Shown: piece by piece, positions 1 to 11,469 of the stretch
Layout of the letters: every line of letters begins with the position of its first letter
How positions within the stretch are numbered: the stretch's first letter is position 1
The notes under the pieces: generated by a model
Told to the model about the DNA's origin: nothing
The model's input: only the letters and a program-made list of their open reading frames with translations
Database searches by the model: none
Made by a program: the position numbers and the translations under genes
Assembly: GCF_030272615.1 (NCBI RefSeq)
Contig: NC_081410.1
Location: forward strand, 509,176,942-509,240,941
Direction: 5' to 3'
Length of the DNA: 64,000 nucleotides
Source: Cryptomeria japonica
Taxonomy: Eukaryota > Streptophyta > Pinopsida > Cupressales > Cupressaceae

Positions 1-1260
1 GCAACATCTACTTCTTGAGTTTAAAAGCCAAACTTGTCATTTAAGAGAAAGTATTTGTGTGTTTATTTTACTCTCCTTATTGACTATACAAAATTAATAC
101 AAGGCAAAATCTTTGGGCTGCTCTTTAATTTTTATGAACTGTAGGACTTAAGCCTTTTCACTCTTTTGTTAACTTTGTTTTGTTCTTGAATCATTTGAAT
201 ACATCTTTTGGTTTCCGAATTCTTCATGATTTCAAAAAAAAATTGTTATTCACTATAGTTCTATATGAAGCATGATATAGCATTCTTCCGTTACATAGGT
301 TTTGAAAGTTTGCAAAAAAACTTGAAAATTTGTTATCAATTCCCTAGAAGTTGGTAAAATTTAACTTTAGGTCGACCCAAGAATGATGCTAATAAGCTTG
401 TAGTATCACTCCATTGCATAGTTGGTGATAATGTGTCTATTGGTGCTTAATATATTGTCAATGAAACTTTGGTTGTTTGAGGGGTTTTACATCTTGGTTT
501 TTGAAAGGTTGGCTACACACTGTAAATGCAACTTGGGTGGCTTCTCTAACATTGAAGAATTGATTTTTTGCTTCTTTTAGTGCTTACATTTACCCGTGAT
601 GGTCAGACATAAAGCTAAGTCGTTTGTATCATTCATACCTTGAGACAATTTATGATATCATTGCTATTGCTAAAGCAGAGGATTCTAGAGTTCATGAAGT
701 TGGATAAATCATTCATATGATTTATGTGCAAGCATTTAATTATTTTTTATCAACTTAGAGAAACATTATCCTTCATTAGTGTGTCTTCACATTAAAATTT
801 CTAATTATCCAGCATTGTTACGAATCTCCAAATTTTAGCAACGGGGAGGGACTCCTGCTACATCACAACTCTTGTTACGTTAGTCATTGCATTAAGAGTA
901 AGAACCACCTAGGTAGTCCAAGTGAGACTACGATCACTGGATCACCATTACAATTATGAAAAGGCTTGCAGAAGTGATGTCATTGACACTCGACATTTGT
1001 CTCCTAGCTTGACAAATAATAGACAAGGAGGACAAGCGGACACCTTTCCCGTATAGATGTGTTTGGCAGCAATTAGTTAAATTAAAGTCAGTATCGAGAA
1101 AGCATTAAAATTCCCGTAAAATAAGCAATCTTACTACCTATTCCACACCATGTTTTCTCCCTGATTTTTCGTCTTTTGGAGATATACATACAAGAATATC
1201 ATTTAAATAAACGCAACATTCAATGCACAAATTATATCCTAACATTTGGTTTGAACTCTA
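1..1260. other. AT-rich sequence without recognisable gene
   Basis: All frames are densely interrupted, and I recognise no domain, RNA gene or clear repeat here. A weak coding flavour around 370-720 could not be tied to any family. It is probably old, decayed intergenic or transposon DNA. Confidence 0.5.
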
Positions 1261-1261
1261 G

Positions 1262-1860
1262 ACATTTGGAATTCGAAACCTATGAATGACATATTCGTTC
1301 ATTCGTGGATAATAATCATGTGGCCACTTGTCACACGCCTATACGCTATACTTGGTTCCGTGCGACACGTGCGTGCCGATGCTTTTCGTGATCATGTTTG
1401 CATTCGCAAAAACGACGAAACCAGCGGCTACTATAAAAATAACCGTATTAAGGGAATCGAACATGCGTATCGACTTGGTTGGCAAATCTTGTGCAGTTGT
1501 TGCGCCGAATTAAACGGGCGATTGAGCACCTGGACTGTCTCGTATCAGATTTGTTGATTTGTCAATTTAAAGGAATGGAAACACATAAAGCTAAGAGATT
1601 GTTTTCGAGTTTTCTCAAGTTTGAGCCGAGTCTGCCCTCCGCCCAAAGCAGCTCATCGTCCGACCAAAGTTTTGCAACTAAACGGGAGGTGCGGAGCGCC
1701 GTTTTTCTTCTGGAAAGCAGCCTCGGATCGCCAGTTAGCTTTACTCCGCACTCGCCACACGCAATGATCCCGTGGAACAACGCCGGTTGTAACACCTTTG
1801 CGGGACGAGGGGTCATTTGGATGCATTGCCAGCATCGTCAGACGAGTCGGCCATGTTTAT
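1262..1860. other. GC-richer island with short open frames, unknown
   Basis: This stretch is clearly richer in G and C, and in CpG, than the AT-rich DNA around it. It carries overlapping short open frames on both strands, including a plus-strand frame of 169 codons (1479-1988) and a minus-strand frame of 84 codons (1562-1816) with a CGEC motif. I recognise none of the products. Open frames on both strands fit base composition better than a gene. A fragment of a GC-rich gene or a transferred piece is possible but unsupported. Confidence 0.3.
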
Positions 1861-2029
1861 TTGTTTCAACTTATATTTCATTGGTCACTACATCTATGGC
1901 AACAATATTCTTACGCCCAGATTCCTTGTCAGTATACCTTTATATCACGAAACTAAAACTAAATTTGTTAAATGAAATCTATTTATAGTATGATTTTTCG
2001 TAGTATCGTAATATGGTTTTACTTTTGGG

Positions 2030-2478
2030 AAGATGATTCAACTTTCGTTAATCATTCATTCTATTAAATATATGATGATGTCAAGATGTAAGAGAGTACA
2101 TTCTTCGCATTTGCATTTAGATGGTGCACTCTTGAATCACTACTCTAGAACAACTACTAGAATATTTTTTGTTCACAAAGCCACATCCTAAGCTTGAATC
2201 ATAGATCCTATTGGAAATTGTGTAGTTTATCAATGTGCTAAGGTAGAGGCTACCACATGTAATATAAGGTCATCATGCAAATTATGAAGAACATTCAATG
2301 GAGGCGTAGACTTTATAGTTTAGGAAGCATAGTAGGAATGCTCCATGGAATTGAGTGGAGCCTGTAGATGGGGTTGGTATGGAGTCCATTCACGCAAAAC
2401 ATGATGAAGATTTCCCCTCATATAAAGAGATAATATTAGTGAGTTGTTAAATTTGTAATTATCACTCATTTTAACCCT
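2030..2478. repeat. Dispersed repeat, copy A (pair of 8165-8650)
   Basis: About 450 bp align by eye with 8165-8650 in the same orientation, with many substitutions and small indels. Shared landmarks include GAGGCTACCACATGTAATAT and, near the end, a GAAGATTTCCC stretch followed by GATAATATTAG. The copies lie about 6.1 kb apart and could be old LTRs or two members of a dispersed family. I saw no clean TG/CA ends or target duplication. Confidence 0.6.
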
Positions 2479-3493
2479 ATTAATATTCTTCCTCTTTCTT
2501 TTCACTTCGTAATTTTCCTTCTTTCAAGGTTTAACCTATGTGATCCTAACATCCACTAATAATTGAAAACATGGTTGATGTAAGTATGTATTCTATCTTC
2601 AAAGAACTATATTTTGTTAATTTGTAAGCTTGAGGAGTAGAATCAAACATATTATGAAAATATTTTTATGAACAAGGTTTAAGTTCAAGAAAAATAGATG
2701 GTATCACTTTCCAAATTAAGTAATTTAGAATGGTCAAAGAGCTCTTATTTATAAAATTTTTAATTCTAAAAAACTTAACAAATAGGAGCTCAAGGAGTAT
2801 GTATTTGAAATCCAAATATCAAGAATCGCTTAGCTCTAAAAAGGGATAAGAACATCCTTTTTTCCATATTTTTTGAAACAAAGGATGAGTGTTAGTATTA
2901 TATCATCTATTGTTTCATCTGAAGGAAACCAATTTTCCTCTTTCTTTTTGTAAGGATGTTGTCTTGTATTTTTATTTATTGTTTATGGAAAATAGTTCTA
3001 GGGATTTGAAGGGGGAACAAGTCATTTCATGTTGAATTATTTTTTATGTAAATAGTATTAACCAATATCTATCAAAGATCTTTAGATGGTTGTATTTCAA
3101 TTCAAGAAAGGTAAATCTTTAGGTCTATGTTCCTTTCCTATATAGTTCTCTAAGAATTCAACAACATTCTAAAACATGATGTTTTAGAGGTTTTATTCTG
3201 AGGACCTTTACTTTCAACAGAACCTTCAATTTTCGCATGATACAACTTTGATGGGGGGTTACAAAAATTAGTGAGATAATAAACTTTAAGAAACTCTTGG
3301 ATATTTGTGTATCTTCTCAAGGACAACAAATAAATAAATACAAATTTAAAACTATTTCATTAATAACCTTATGCTTATCTGACATTGAATTGGGATTTAA
3401 TCTAAAGATTAAATTTGGTAATGTGCTTCTCTTCTAGTAACCCAATAAGATTAATAGAAAAAAATAAATAAATAAATCCTGTGAGGGCTACAT

Positions 3494-3715
3494 ACTAGAC
3501 CTTCAAATAGTTACCTTTAATTAGTTAATTGATTCTTATAAATTGTAATTAGGCTCCCATGTTTATTTATTTATATTTTTTTTCTCTCTTATGTATATAT
3601 ATATCACTAGATCTTCAAGAAGTTACCTTTAATTAGTTAATTGATTCTTATAAGTTATATTTATTAGGCTTTTCGTATTTATATATTTATATATTTTTTA
3701 TTTCTTATGAGATGT
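3494..3715 (+). repeat. Tandem duplication, 112-bp period
   Basis: Two adjacent copies start at 3494 and 3606. Each begins ACTAGA(C/T)CTTCAA and includes GTTACCTTTAATTAGTTAAT, followed by an AT-rich T-run. The copies differ at several positions, so the duplication is not recent. Confidence 0.6.
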
Positions 3716-3728
3716 ATATGTATATGTA

Positions 3729-3761
<33 letters not shown>

Positions 3762-3772
3762 CAAGTATATGT
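3712..3772 (+). repeat. TATATG microsatellite
   Basis: About ten hexamer units (GTATAT phase), interrupted once by TAGTATATG and once by a TACAAG unit. Confidence 0.85.
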
Positions 3773-4809
3773 CCATCTACATGGGATAGGGAATCTGGAG
3801 CCTCAAAAATAGTAGTCAATCAGATTTTAATTGCTATGCTTTAATTGTCAAATTATATTAGATATGGTGAAAGCGTGCAAATAAATCATACATAGAAATT
3901 CTTAATTTTGAGTATTAAGGAGGAGTTGTAGATGAGGATATACCCAAAATTAAGCTAGAAGGGAAAGGTTGCATAGTTTCAAATACTATCAAGAAGAGGA
4001 CCTCCATTATTAAGGAAATTTTTGGATTACCAAAAAAGGTGATAAAGATAATTTTTGAAACACTTCAAGGAATTTGAGGACTAAGATGCTCTTTCTTCCA
4101 TTTTGGTTGATGAATCCTATTGTTCATTGGAGGGGAGAATTTTTCTTTTCATTTGGCTATGAAGCTAAAGAATATTAGTTAGCTACTCTTTGTAATCAAT
4201 TTTTATAGCATAAAAAATGTAGTTGTAGACATTTTCCTTTGTGAAAATATATGAAATAAATTTGGATGGTTCAATTGTAATCATGTTATTTACCAATTGG
4301 TTCGAAAGAACTACCAAACCTAGGGTAATGTTAGAAATTGAGGATTTTAAGGTCCTTCCAATCATGTGTTGTTTGACATTAGTGAAAAAGATATTGCTCA
4401 AATTTTCTTTCAATGCTCCTTCTCCTTGAAAATAAGCCAATAATGGTGGAAGAGGTGGAATTATCCTATCATTCATGCCACATTTGTATCTAGTTTATGG
4501 GAAAGCATGGACCATCCTCCTAAGTCAACTACTTTTATAGCTATTTCCTTGGATCTTGTCCCTTTTTTATTTTTTGGTAGATCCATTTATAATGAATTCA
4601 ATAAATATTCCAAGAGCATTAGAATATCATCGTGTAGGTATAGCAAAAAAAAATGAAATTATTCAATGAAACTATTGAGGCTAAATAGCCCTTTCAAAAA
4701 GTTTTTTCCTGATATAATTCTCATATGTGAAAGCTCCTCAAGATCTCCCATCAACCATTTTGTAGAATTAATCTAGCTCTAGATTGTAGGCTTCCAACTA
4801 GCAAGTGTC

Positions 4810-5240
4810 TTGCCCTTTTGGTTTCTTCAAAATTAATATTGATGGATCATTGTGCTATTGGGATTTGTAGGAGTAGTTTTGATAGTGATGTTTTGATTAA
4901 ATTATTTTTTACCACTTCTATGGGATGCTACACTAATAATCAAGAGAAGTTCTACTCTCCAAGTTATTTTTTCAGAACTTGAGAAATGTTGGGAACTAGT
5001 TTGGAAGAAATTTATTTTTGAAATTGGTTCTATGATCCTAGTTTCTCTTTCAAATAAATGGTAGTTGAAGGAGTCTTCCTAGAGATTGAGATTTATTACA
5101 AAGTTGATTCTCCATCTCACTCCACACTTTAATTTTATTTTGTTCACCCATATTCCTAAAGAATGGAATGTTATTGTAGGTTTCTCACCTAAGTGGGCTA
5201 CAAATATTGATTTTAATTAGAATGTTATTGATTGGGAGTC
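4810..5240 (+). pseudogene. LINE RNase H domain remnant
   Basis: Reading across shifts in the plus strand gives a residue string typical of the RNase H domain at the end of plant L1-type LINE ORF2. CPFGFFKINIDGS carries the first catalytic Asp position. Then come an IGICRSSF-like strand, CYTNNQEKF where NNxAE is usual (the catalytic Glu region), and finally THIPKEWNVIVGFSPKWA, which parallels the usual HxxREGNxxADxLSxWA. Frameshifts and stops make it non-functional. No RT part was recognised upstream. It is an old truncated LINE 3' end, unrelated in position to the LINE at 49.5-62 kb. Confidence 0.5.
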
Positions 5241-5465
5241 TTTGTTGTTAGATAATTCTAGGTAACTTCTTCATCTTATGTATAATAATTGAAATTAATT
5301 AATCTTATTTGATTCTATTAGGAATAGTGAGTTTTTTCAAGATCACTATTTAATCTATTTCTTTGAGTTGGTGGAATAGTGGAAAATCTCCTCAACATTT
5401 CCTTCTCGTGGATTTATTAATAACTATTGCCATCTAAAAATCTCTTTACTATAATTTTCATTAAT

Positions 5466-5955
5466 CACTCCTTTACTTATATAATTTTAGTTTTCATAAA
5501 AATAAAATTTGAAATTGCTACCACAAATATAACTAACTCTATTATTTGGTATTGGCATGGTATGATGGTTAAGTTGTGGTGTTGGTTTTCTTGCCATCAA
5601 GGTTCAAACCTCATTGAGGTGCTATTGTTGAATGTTTGAATAGGGATGAGGTTCATTTTTTGTTGCCTCACTGATTCATAGCTCTGAGTCAAAAGCTTTT
5701 ACCCCTTCTTTAAAAATAAAAAATAAAAAAACTATGATTAAAGATACCAGTTTTGCACAATCCATGAAGTTGCTTAATGCAAAAAAACATACACAATCTT
5801 GCCTAGAAATATTAGAAAGAAACTAGCTCCGATCTTTAATAAAATTGTCAACTCTTTAACCACTATGAGCAATTATTGTATTTCACTAACTGTTTGCTAT
5901 AATATTTATACTATTAAATTTCTACCTATTTATTGAAAATGTTACTATTCTTTAT
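5466..5955 (+). repeat. 490-bp dispersed repeat, copy 1 (pair of 63539-64000)
   Basis: It aligns with 63539 to the window end in the same orientation, from ACTCCTTTACTTATATAATT to CTACCTATTTATTGA. Sequence left of the start is unrelated in the two copies, giving a sharp left boundary; the second copy is cut by the window end. Both copies contain the tRNA-like core at 5545-5731, together with shared flanks on either side. Confidence 0.8.
5545..5731 (+). mobile_element. tRNA-derived SINE-like core, copy 1
   Basis: A box-A-like TGGTATGATGG (5558-5568) and a box-B-like GGTTCAAACCT (5601-5611) lie about 40 bp apart, as in tRNA-type pol III promoters. About 120 bp further on is an A-rich tail (TAAAAATAAAAAATAAAAAA, 5711-5730). 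This order (A box, B box, tRNA-unrelated body, A tail) is the standard SINE layout. The box A match is imperfect and no clean target duplication was found, so this could also be a chance resemblance within a larger repeat. Confidence 0.45.
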
Positions 5956-6501
5956 TATACAAATTAGGGGAAACGATTCATTCCACCATTTAAAAATTAA
6001 TAAATTGAATATACAAATAAGACAACAATCAATAAATAGATCTAGAGTAGATAACCTTGGATAGATGATATCACTAAATAAATGTCTGAATTTATATAAA
6101 ACAAACGGACACTTAACTATATCATGATTTTAACTCTAAATTTGATCATAATCTTTTCTAGCTAATGTTACTAATTTACTAGTGGGTTATAAATGATTAG
6201 ATGAGCATCTATATCTGACCAATTTTTCTATGTTGCAAAACTCATTGTATGTTTAGGGATATGATCCCCAATTCTGGATTTGAACAGTATATGTTGAAAT
6301 GATGTACTTAGATATTGATGTTCACAACATGAGTTAGCTGGATGTAAATAATAAACTGCATAGAAGTGATGATGGCAAATGACAGCAATAAATATTCTCA
6401 TTTTGTGAAATCCTTATTATTATTCAACAATTCAATAAGATGATCAAATACAAGTAAATATACAATCATGTCTAAGATGTTGATTAATACTCTTAATAAA
6501 A

Positions 6502-6585
6502 TACTATTCTCTAATAAATGCTTCTTGAACCATAATTCTCTAATACTATTCTCTAATAAATGCTTCTTGAACTATAATTCTGTCA
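6502..6585 (+). repeat. Tandem duplication, 42-bp period
   Basis: Two copies (6502-6543 and 6544-6585) of ATACTATTCTCTAATAAATG followed by CTTCTTGAAC; they differ at only a few positions. Confidence 0.8.
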
Positions 6586-6639
6586 TACCTATAAAATTGA
6601 CCATAAAACAATTCAATACCCATAAATTTAACCCCATTC

Positions 6640-7050
6640 ATAGTTCTAATGGCGATCACCTTCATTGTGGATTCAGTTGGAATAACTATGCTGCTCCAGC
6701 TTGATAAACTGGAGGGCCATGGTGGACCTGTTAAATCCATGGCGGCCACCGTAGATGCTTTTGGGTGGACCACTCGGTAAAAGTGTGGCGGACTCATAGT
6801 GACAATGCCGATCCTGCGAGAGATCTGGTGCTGTCGCCCACTTGGGTCACTATAAATCTCTCATGATTAAGGAGCTCCTTACCAATTGTTATAAAGAGAG
6901 CTACTGATAATCATGACATGAAAATGAAAGAGATTGACAACCTACAAAAATATTTTGGCGACTTCTGCCAATATATGCCACCTTGAATGGAAACTGGTCG
7001 ACCTGTAAAAGGCGCACCGGTTACATCCATCGCGTAAATTCTGTGTTAGT
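6640..7050. other. GC-richer island, no gene recognised
   Basis: Locally GC-rich DNA between AT-rich flanks, with motifs such as CCATGGCGGCCACC and GGTCGACC. The open frames here are short and unrecognised. I see no TE domain and no RNA gene. Confidence 0.35.
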
Positions 7051-8164
7051 TTTATTTTAACTGAAGTGATGTGATTCTCATGTAATGTATACGTGACGTG
7101 CCTCTTATCCTTCTGAACTTTTTTTTAGTGCGCAAATCTTTCCTGTGCCAGCAACATTTGTGGTGATCTTTTGTATTGTTCGATCCACTATAAAGTTAAG
7201 TTGCAAAACATATCAAGAAATCACTCAGTAATTATTATTTTTTATTCTTCCTCCCATTCTTCCACATTTCCAAAATATTTAGGTAGTCCTAACATGTAAT
7301 CCACCATGCAGTTTGTATGGAGGAGAAACTTTGTGCGTCTTCTACTTCTTTTTCATGCGTCAGCATATCTATAGCAATAATAAAAATCTTACATCTACCA
7401 TCGTGGCCATTATGGCCTTTATATTGAATGACTTTAAATGGAGGTAAAAGGTCTTTTTATCTCTTTTGGTAGTTTGTTCAAGAATTTTGACATAGATATG
7501 AATGTTTTTCATGATCTAAAAATAATTTACTATAAAAAAATCTATTTAAAATAGAATAAAATTTATGGAAGATTTGTAAGTCTTATCGTAAATTAGTTAT
7601 TTAATGATAGTGGAGCTATAGAAAAAAATTCTTATACAAATCAATGAGCAGAGGTATATGCAACTATATTTAATCTTTGTCAGTACAAATATAATATATA
7701 ATTATAAAATATATCATAGACAAGGTGTAATAGACAAGGTGTACATGAAGAAAATATCCTCTTCAAAAGAAAGACCTATTGTAAGTAATTTTGATACAAT
7801 AACAATACCTATAAATAAATATTACTAATTACATCCCTAAGTACCAATAAATAGATGAAAAAAAATACAAATTATAAATGGTTCTACACAACTACGAACA
7901 AATTATATGACCTCAAAATATAACAAATTATAATGTCTAGGTGGTTTCGGTATTCATGCAATATTTCAAATTTCCCTATAGTTTACCACATTGTTAGAAA
8001 TTGTCATAATTGACCACTTAACTTTGGTGCCTATTTTGTTCACTTTCTCAATTCAAAGATACTTCACGACATGCATCCTGAGGCTACTATAATGTTGATC
8101 AAGATCCCCATATAACACACCTATTATCATGCTATTACTTGGTATCATACAATGGTTTCACTTT
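7051..8164. other. AT-rich sequence without recognisable gene
   Basis: All frames are closed and no repeat partner was seen in this window. Confidence 0.5.
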
Positions 8165-8650
8165 TGAGAACTTATTTCAAACTTTATTTCAACCATTAGA
8201 TTGTACTAAATATAAGATGATGTCTACATGTAAGAGAGTATACTCTTGACATATACATTGATATGGTGAACTCTTGAAATTAATCCTCTACAATGACGAC
8301 TACCAAACTTCATGTACCAAGATCCATCTTCTAAGATTGAAACGTAGATTCTCTAGGAAATTTGGTAGTTTATTAGTGTCCTAAGGGAGAGGCTACCACA
8401 TGTAATATAGGGTCCTCATTTAAATCATTCATAACATTCTATGGAGGTGCACATTTTATCACTTTAGGAGAAAATATAGGAGTCCTCCATTCAATTGAGT
8501 GCAACATGTAAATGGGGTTGATGTGGAGTTAATTCAACTTTACTCACTACAATAGATGTAGCTACAAAATTTAATGAAGATTTCCCTTGATAGAAGGGGA
8601 TAATATTAGGTTGCTATTATGTTTGTAATTGCCTGTCATTTTAGCCACTA
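8165..8650. repeat. Dispersed repeat, copy B (pair of 2030-2478)
   Basis: Second copy of the repeat at 2030-2478, same orientation. It carries GAGGCTACCACATGTAATAT and the same downstream landmarks. It runs directly into a gypsy protease fragment at about 8650, which copy A lacks. Confidence 0.6.
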
Positions 8651-8940
8651 TGACTACATCGAGGTGGTTGTATATTTGGTGTGTCAAGATTGTAGTTTGG
8701 GGCTTGGAGCCTTCACTACATTAGTTGACCTTCAAATGATTCCCTTGGGTTCTTATAAAGTGGTGCTAGGTATATATTGGCTTGACACTCATCAAGTTAA
8801 GATAGATTATTATCAAAAGGCAATTGAGTATGTGGACAATCATGGTGTTGAAGGTAAAGGCTTAAGAGTGTATAGACATATTTATCTTTGCATGATTGTA
8901 AAGTGTGCATCTTATGTCGTGTATAGAGAAGGGGAATAAT
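8650..8940 (+). pseudogene. Ty3/gypsy retropepsin fragment
   Basis: The frame 8619-8939 contains LVDLQMIPLGSYKVVLGIYW followed by LDTHQVKIDYYQKAIEY and a GKGLRV stretch. This parallels the C-terminal half of plant gypsy aspartic proteases, where VxLxxLPLGxYDVVLGMDWL is followed by a second strand and a linker to RT. The catalytic D(T/S)G loop lies upstream in intact elements and is not found here; sequence before about 8650 belongs to the dispersed repeat. No RT follows. The style differs from the E1/E2 proteases (which read NILLGxPW), so it comes from another gypsy lineage. Confidence 0.65.
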
Positions 8941-9162
8941 TTGGTACTATTTAATTTAGCTATATAATAGACTATGGACTAGGGATTAACCTTAATAATC
9001 ACCATATTCTTAAATTTTTTTATAAATATCTCTCTATTATAATTAGTTTGGATTCCATCTTAGCAATGTCTATTCCAATAATTCTAATGGAAACTAACAA
9101 ATTTGAAATATAAACACAATCTTTGCCAATCATATCTTAAATAATAACTATTAATTACACTT

Positions 9163-9167
9163 AATAG
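9163..9167 (+). repeat. Target-site duplication of E1 (left), AATAG
   Basis: AATAG immediately before the left LTR equals AATAG at 26006-26010 immediately after the right LTR. This 5-bp duplication fixes both ends of E1. Confidence 0.9.
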
Positions 9168-10143
9168 TGTGTATGTGAAAAGTAGACCTTTCTGTATCTA
9201 GAATACACAACACTTCAATTAAGTCATTACATATATGGCTAGACAAATATATGCATGAATAATAAAACCATTACAAATCGACCCATTGCCTTCTAAAAGA
9301 TGCAAGTATAAGATTGCTCTCAGATTTCTATAAGTAATACCAATGACTAGACTACAACAAGATGAAGGATTTAATCTATATGAGCATGATATTAAGCTAA
9401 ATGGATGCAAGATGAATGAAAGATTCAAGCAATATGGCGTAACTAATATGCAATATCTCAATGCAAATTCTCAATGAATTTAGAGAAAAAACAACATAAT
9501 AACAATATCTTCTCCAGGGTTTTTGAATGAGAGATGAGAGCATGAATTTATAGAAAATTCAGAAAGAAACAAATGGCTGAGATCAAATGATGATGAGCGG
9601 TCAATATTTTCCAAGAGGAAGCACAATCGAGGTGAATTGATGTGATTGGATGCTTTTCTCAGTTTTTAAGGAAATTGAACTAAAATTAAGATTAAATCAG
9701 GAAAAAACTGATTTATTCTCTGTTTCATTCAATTTTAATATTTAATTGTTTTAATTTCTTTCTTTGAGATTATTTATCAATTTTTAATTCGTTTTTCAAG
9801 ATTATATCCAATTGATTTCTTTTCTCAATTTTTAATTCTTTTTTTTTTCAAATCAATTCCTCTTTTTGATGATTTAATGGCAATTGATTTATTTAATTAA
9901 ATATGCAAAAGATATTTAATTAAAATAAATAAGATACTTTTTCAAAAAATGATTTACTTGGGATGATCAATTAATTAAATAAATATTTAATTAATATTGG
10001 TTCATTAATTTTCCATGTGACATTGATGATTTTAGAAACTAATTGTGTGCTCAAGATTTATTTAATTGCATTTGGTTAGGATCTTGGTGATGGAATTGAG
10101 ATTAGGGGCTCATGGTTTAGATTACCATTTTTAGGGTATTACA
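9168..10143 (-). repeat. E1 3' LTR
   Basis: 976 bp, TG at the left and CA at the right end. It aligns over its length with 25075-26005 by eye, with modest divergence and a few indels (one around 9780-9850 removes sequence from the other copy). It contains repeated TTAATTAAATAAATA-type AT palindromes. Confidence 0.93.
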
Positions 10144-10157
10144 TTTGCCCCTCTTTG
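10144..10157 (-). promoter_or_regulatory. E1 polypurine tract
   Basis: Minus strand reads CAAAGAGGGGCAAA directly before the 3' LTR. It matches the E2 tract (AAAGAGGGGCAAAA at 42037-42050). It primes plus-strand DNA synthesis in LTR elements. Confidence 0.85.
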
Positions 10158-11469
10158 AATTAATGTGCGAGTAGTGCATTGGTTCAAAGAAAATTTGATG
10201 TCTATGAAATACTAGTTATGAACTTGATTGATCACGAACTAGATAAAGAACGAGGTATTCAACTTGTTTTTAAGTGATGAAACTAAACAGAGTTGATTAA
10301 AGAGAAACCGATCCCGAACTTGATTGAACTAGGACCGATGAAGAGAAAAGATACCAAACTTGAACTTGATTGATCAAGAAGGGGATCTTACTGATCTAGA
10401 ACTTGATTGAACTAGACACAGTGAGGGAAGAGAAAACCAATCTTGAACTTGATTGATTAAGATACGATGAGCGAAGATAAATTGTCCAGCTTGATTCAAT
10501 GTGATGAAAATGAACACCTGCTTAGATTGAGTGTGTGATCAAAGATACTCTTTAAACCCTTGATTGAGTTTAAACGAATAATTAGCTTGATGAAAAGTGA
10601 TGAAGCTGATTAACGTTAAGAGACTGATTCAGACAAAGACAACATCAACTTGATATGAAGCGATAAAATTGACATTCCCCTAGAGATTGATTTGATGAAG
10701 CTTAGCTGCTCGACTTGTAATGAAGATTTTTGAAAGAAATTCTTGACTTTGAGGTCATGAGTATACCCCTTCGGGAGCGAAATCAAAAGATAGCGAGGGT
10801 ACATGATTATAGGCAATTTCTTTAGCAATGATAATGATTTGAGCACGAATGTGATTCAGAGGAATATTAAAAAATTTAGTCTTGATTGATGAGAAATTGA
10901 GCGCAAAGTTGATTTGTAGAATAAAATTGAGATTCCGCATTGATTCATTAGAAAATGAGCGCAAAATAGATTTGTGAATTAAAATTGAGATGTAGTGTCG
11001 ATTCATTAGAAAATGAGCTCAAATTGAAGAAAAAAAGAGCTCAAATTGAATAAAGAATGAGCTTTTGATGAAAAGCGCTAAGTGGTCCAGATTTTAGAAA
11101 TTGACTAGAAAAATGATCTCAGATTTTGATTTCAATCCCAAAAATGGAATCAGGTCGAGCAAATTAGCTAAGGGTACAATTTTCATGTCCATTGGAGCAA
11201 GTTGAAAAATAAGGGTTTTGGCTATATATGGGGTAAAGGTGTCATTTTCAATTCATTTTAACCCTCCAAGTTTGAAAATTCAAAAAGCCTTCTGCGAAGA
11301 AAAATGGTCCTTCTGATCCAAGAGCATCGATTCCAATGCCAGAGATGTCATAAACGACCTTGAAACTATGAGCCAATGGTAAGTGATCAATCTTAAGCTT
11401 GTTATTCATTTCAATTTTGAATTTTTTTGTTGATTTTTTCATGTTTCGGCATGTAGAAGTCAGTTTTCA
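10158..11469. other. E1 region between 3' LTR and antisense PMD leader
   Basis: About 1.3 kb without a gene. It is dominated by an irregular repetition of TTGATTGA / GAACTTGATTGA-like words (10200-10620) and GAGCGCAAA / ATTCATTAGAAAATGAGC units (10880-11020), giving minisatellite-like texture. No protein domain was recognised on either strand. Confidence 0.5.

Noticed and set aside
1479-1988. 169-codon plus-strand frame as a host gene
   Set aside because: It overlaps an 84-codon frame on the other strand, has no recognisable domain, and lies in locally GC-rich DNA where stops are rarer by chance.
3712-3772. TATATG run as a CRISPR-like or centromeric array
   Set aside because: Simple hexamer microsatellite; no spacers and no longer unit.
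5558-5611. Functional tRNA gene
   Set aside because: Boxes A and B are spaced like a tRNA, but the acceptor and anticodon stems do not pair and no anticodon loop is evident; it fits a SINE-type relic better.
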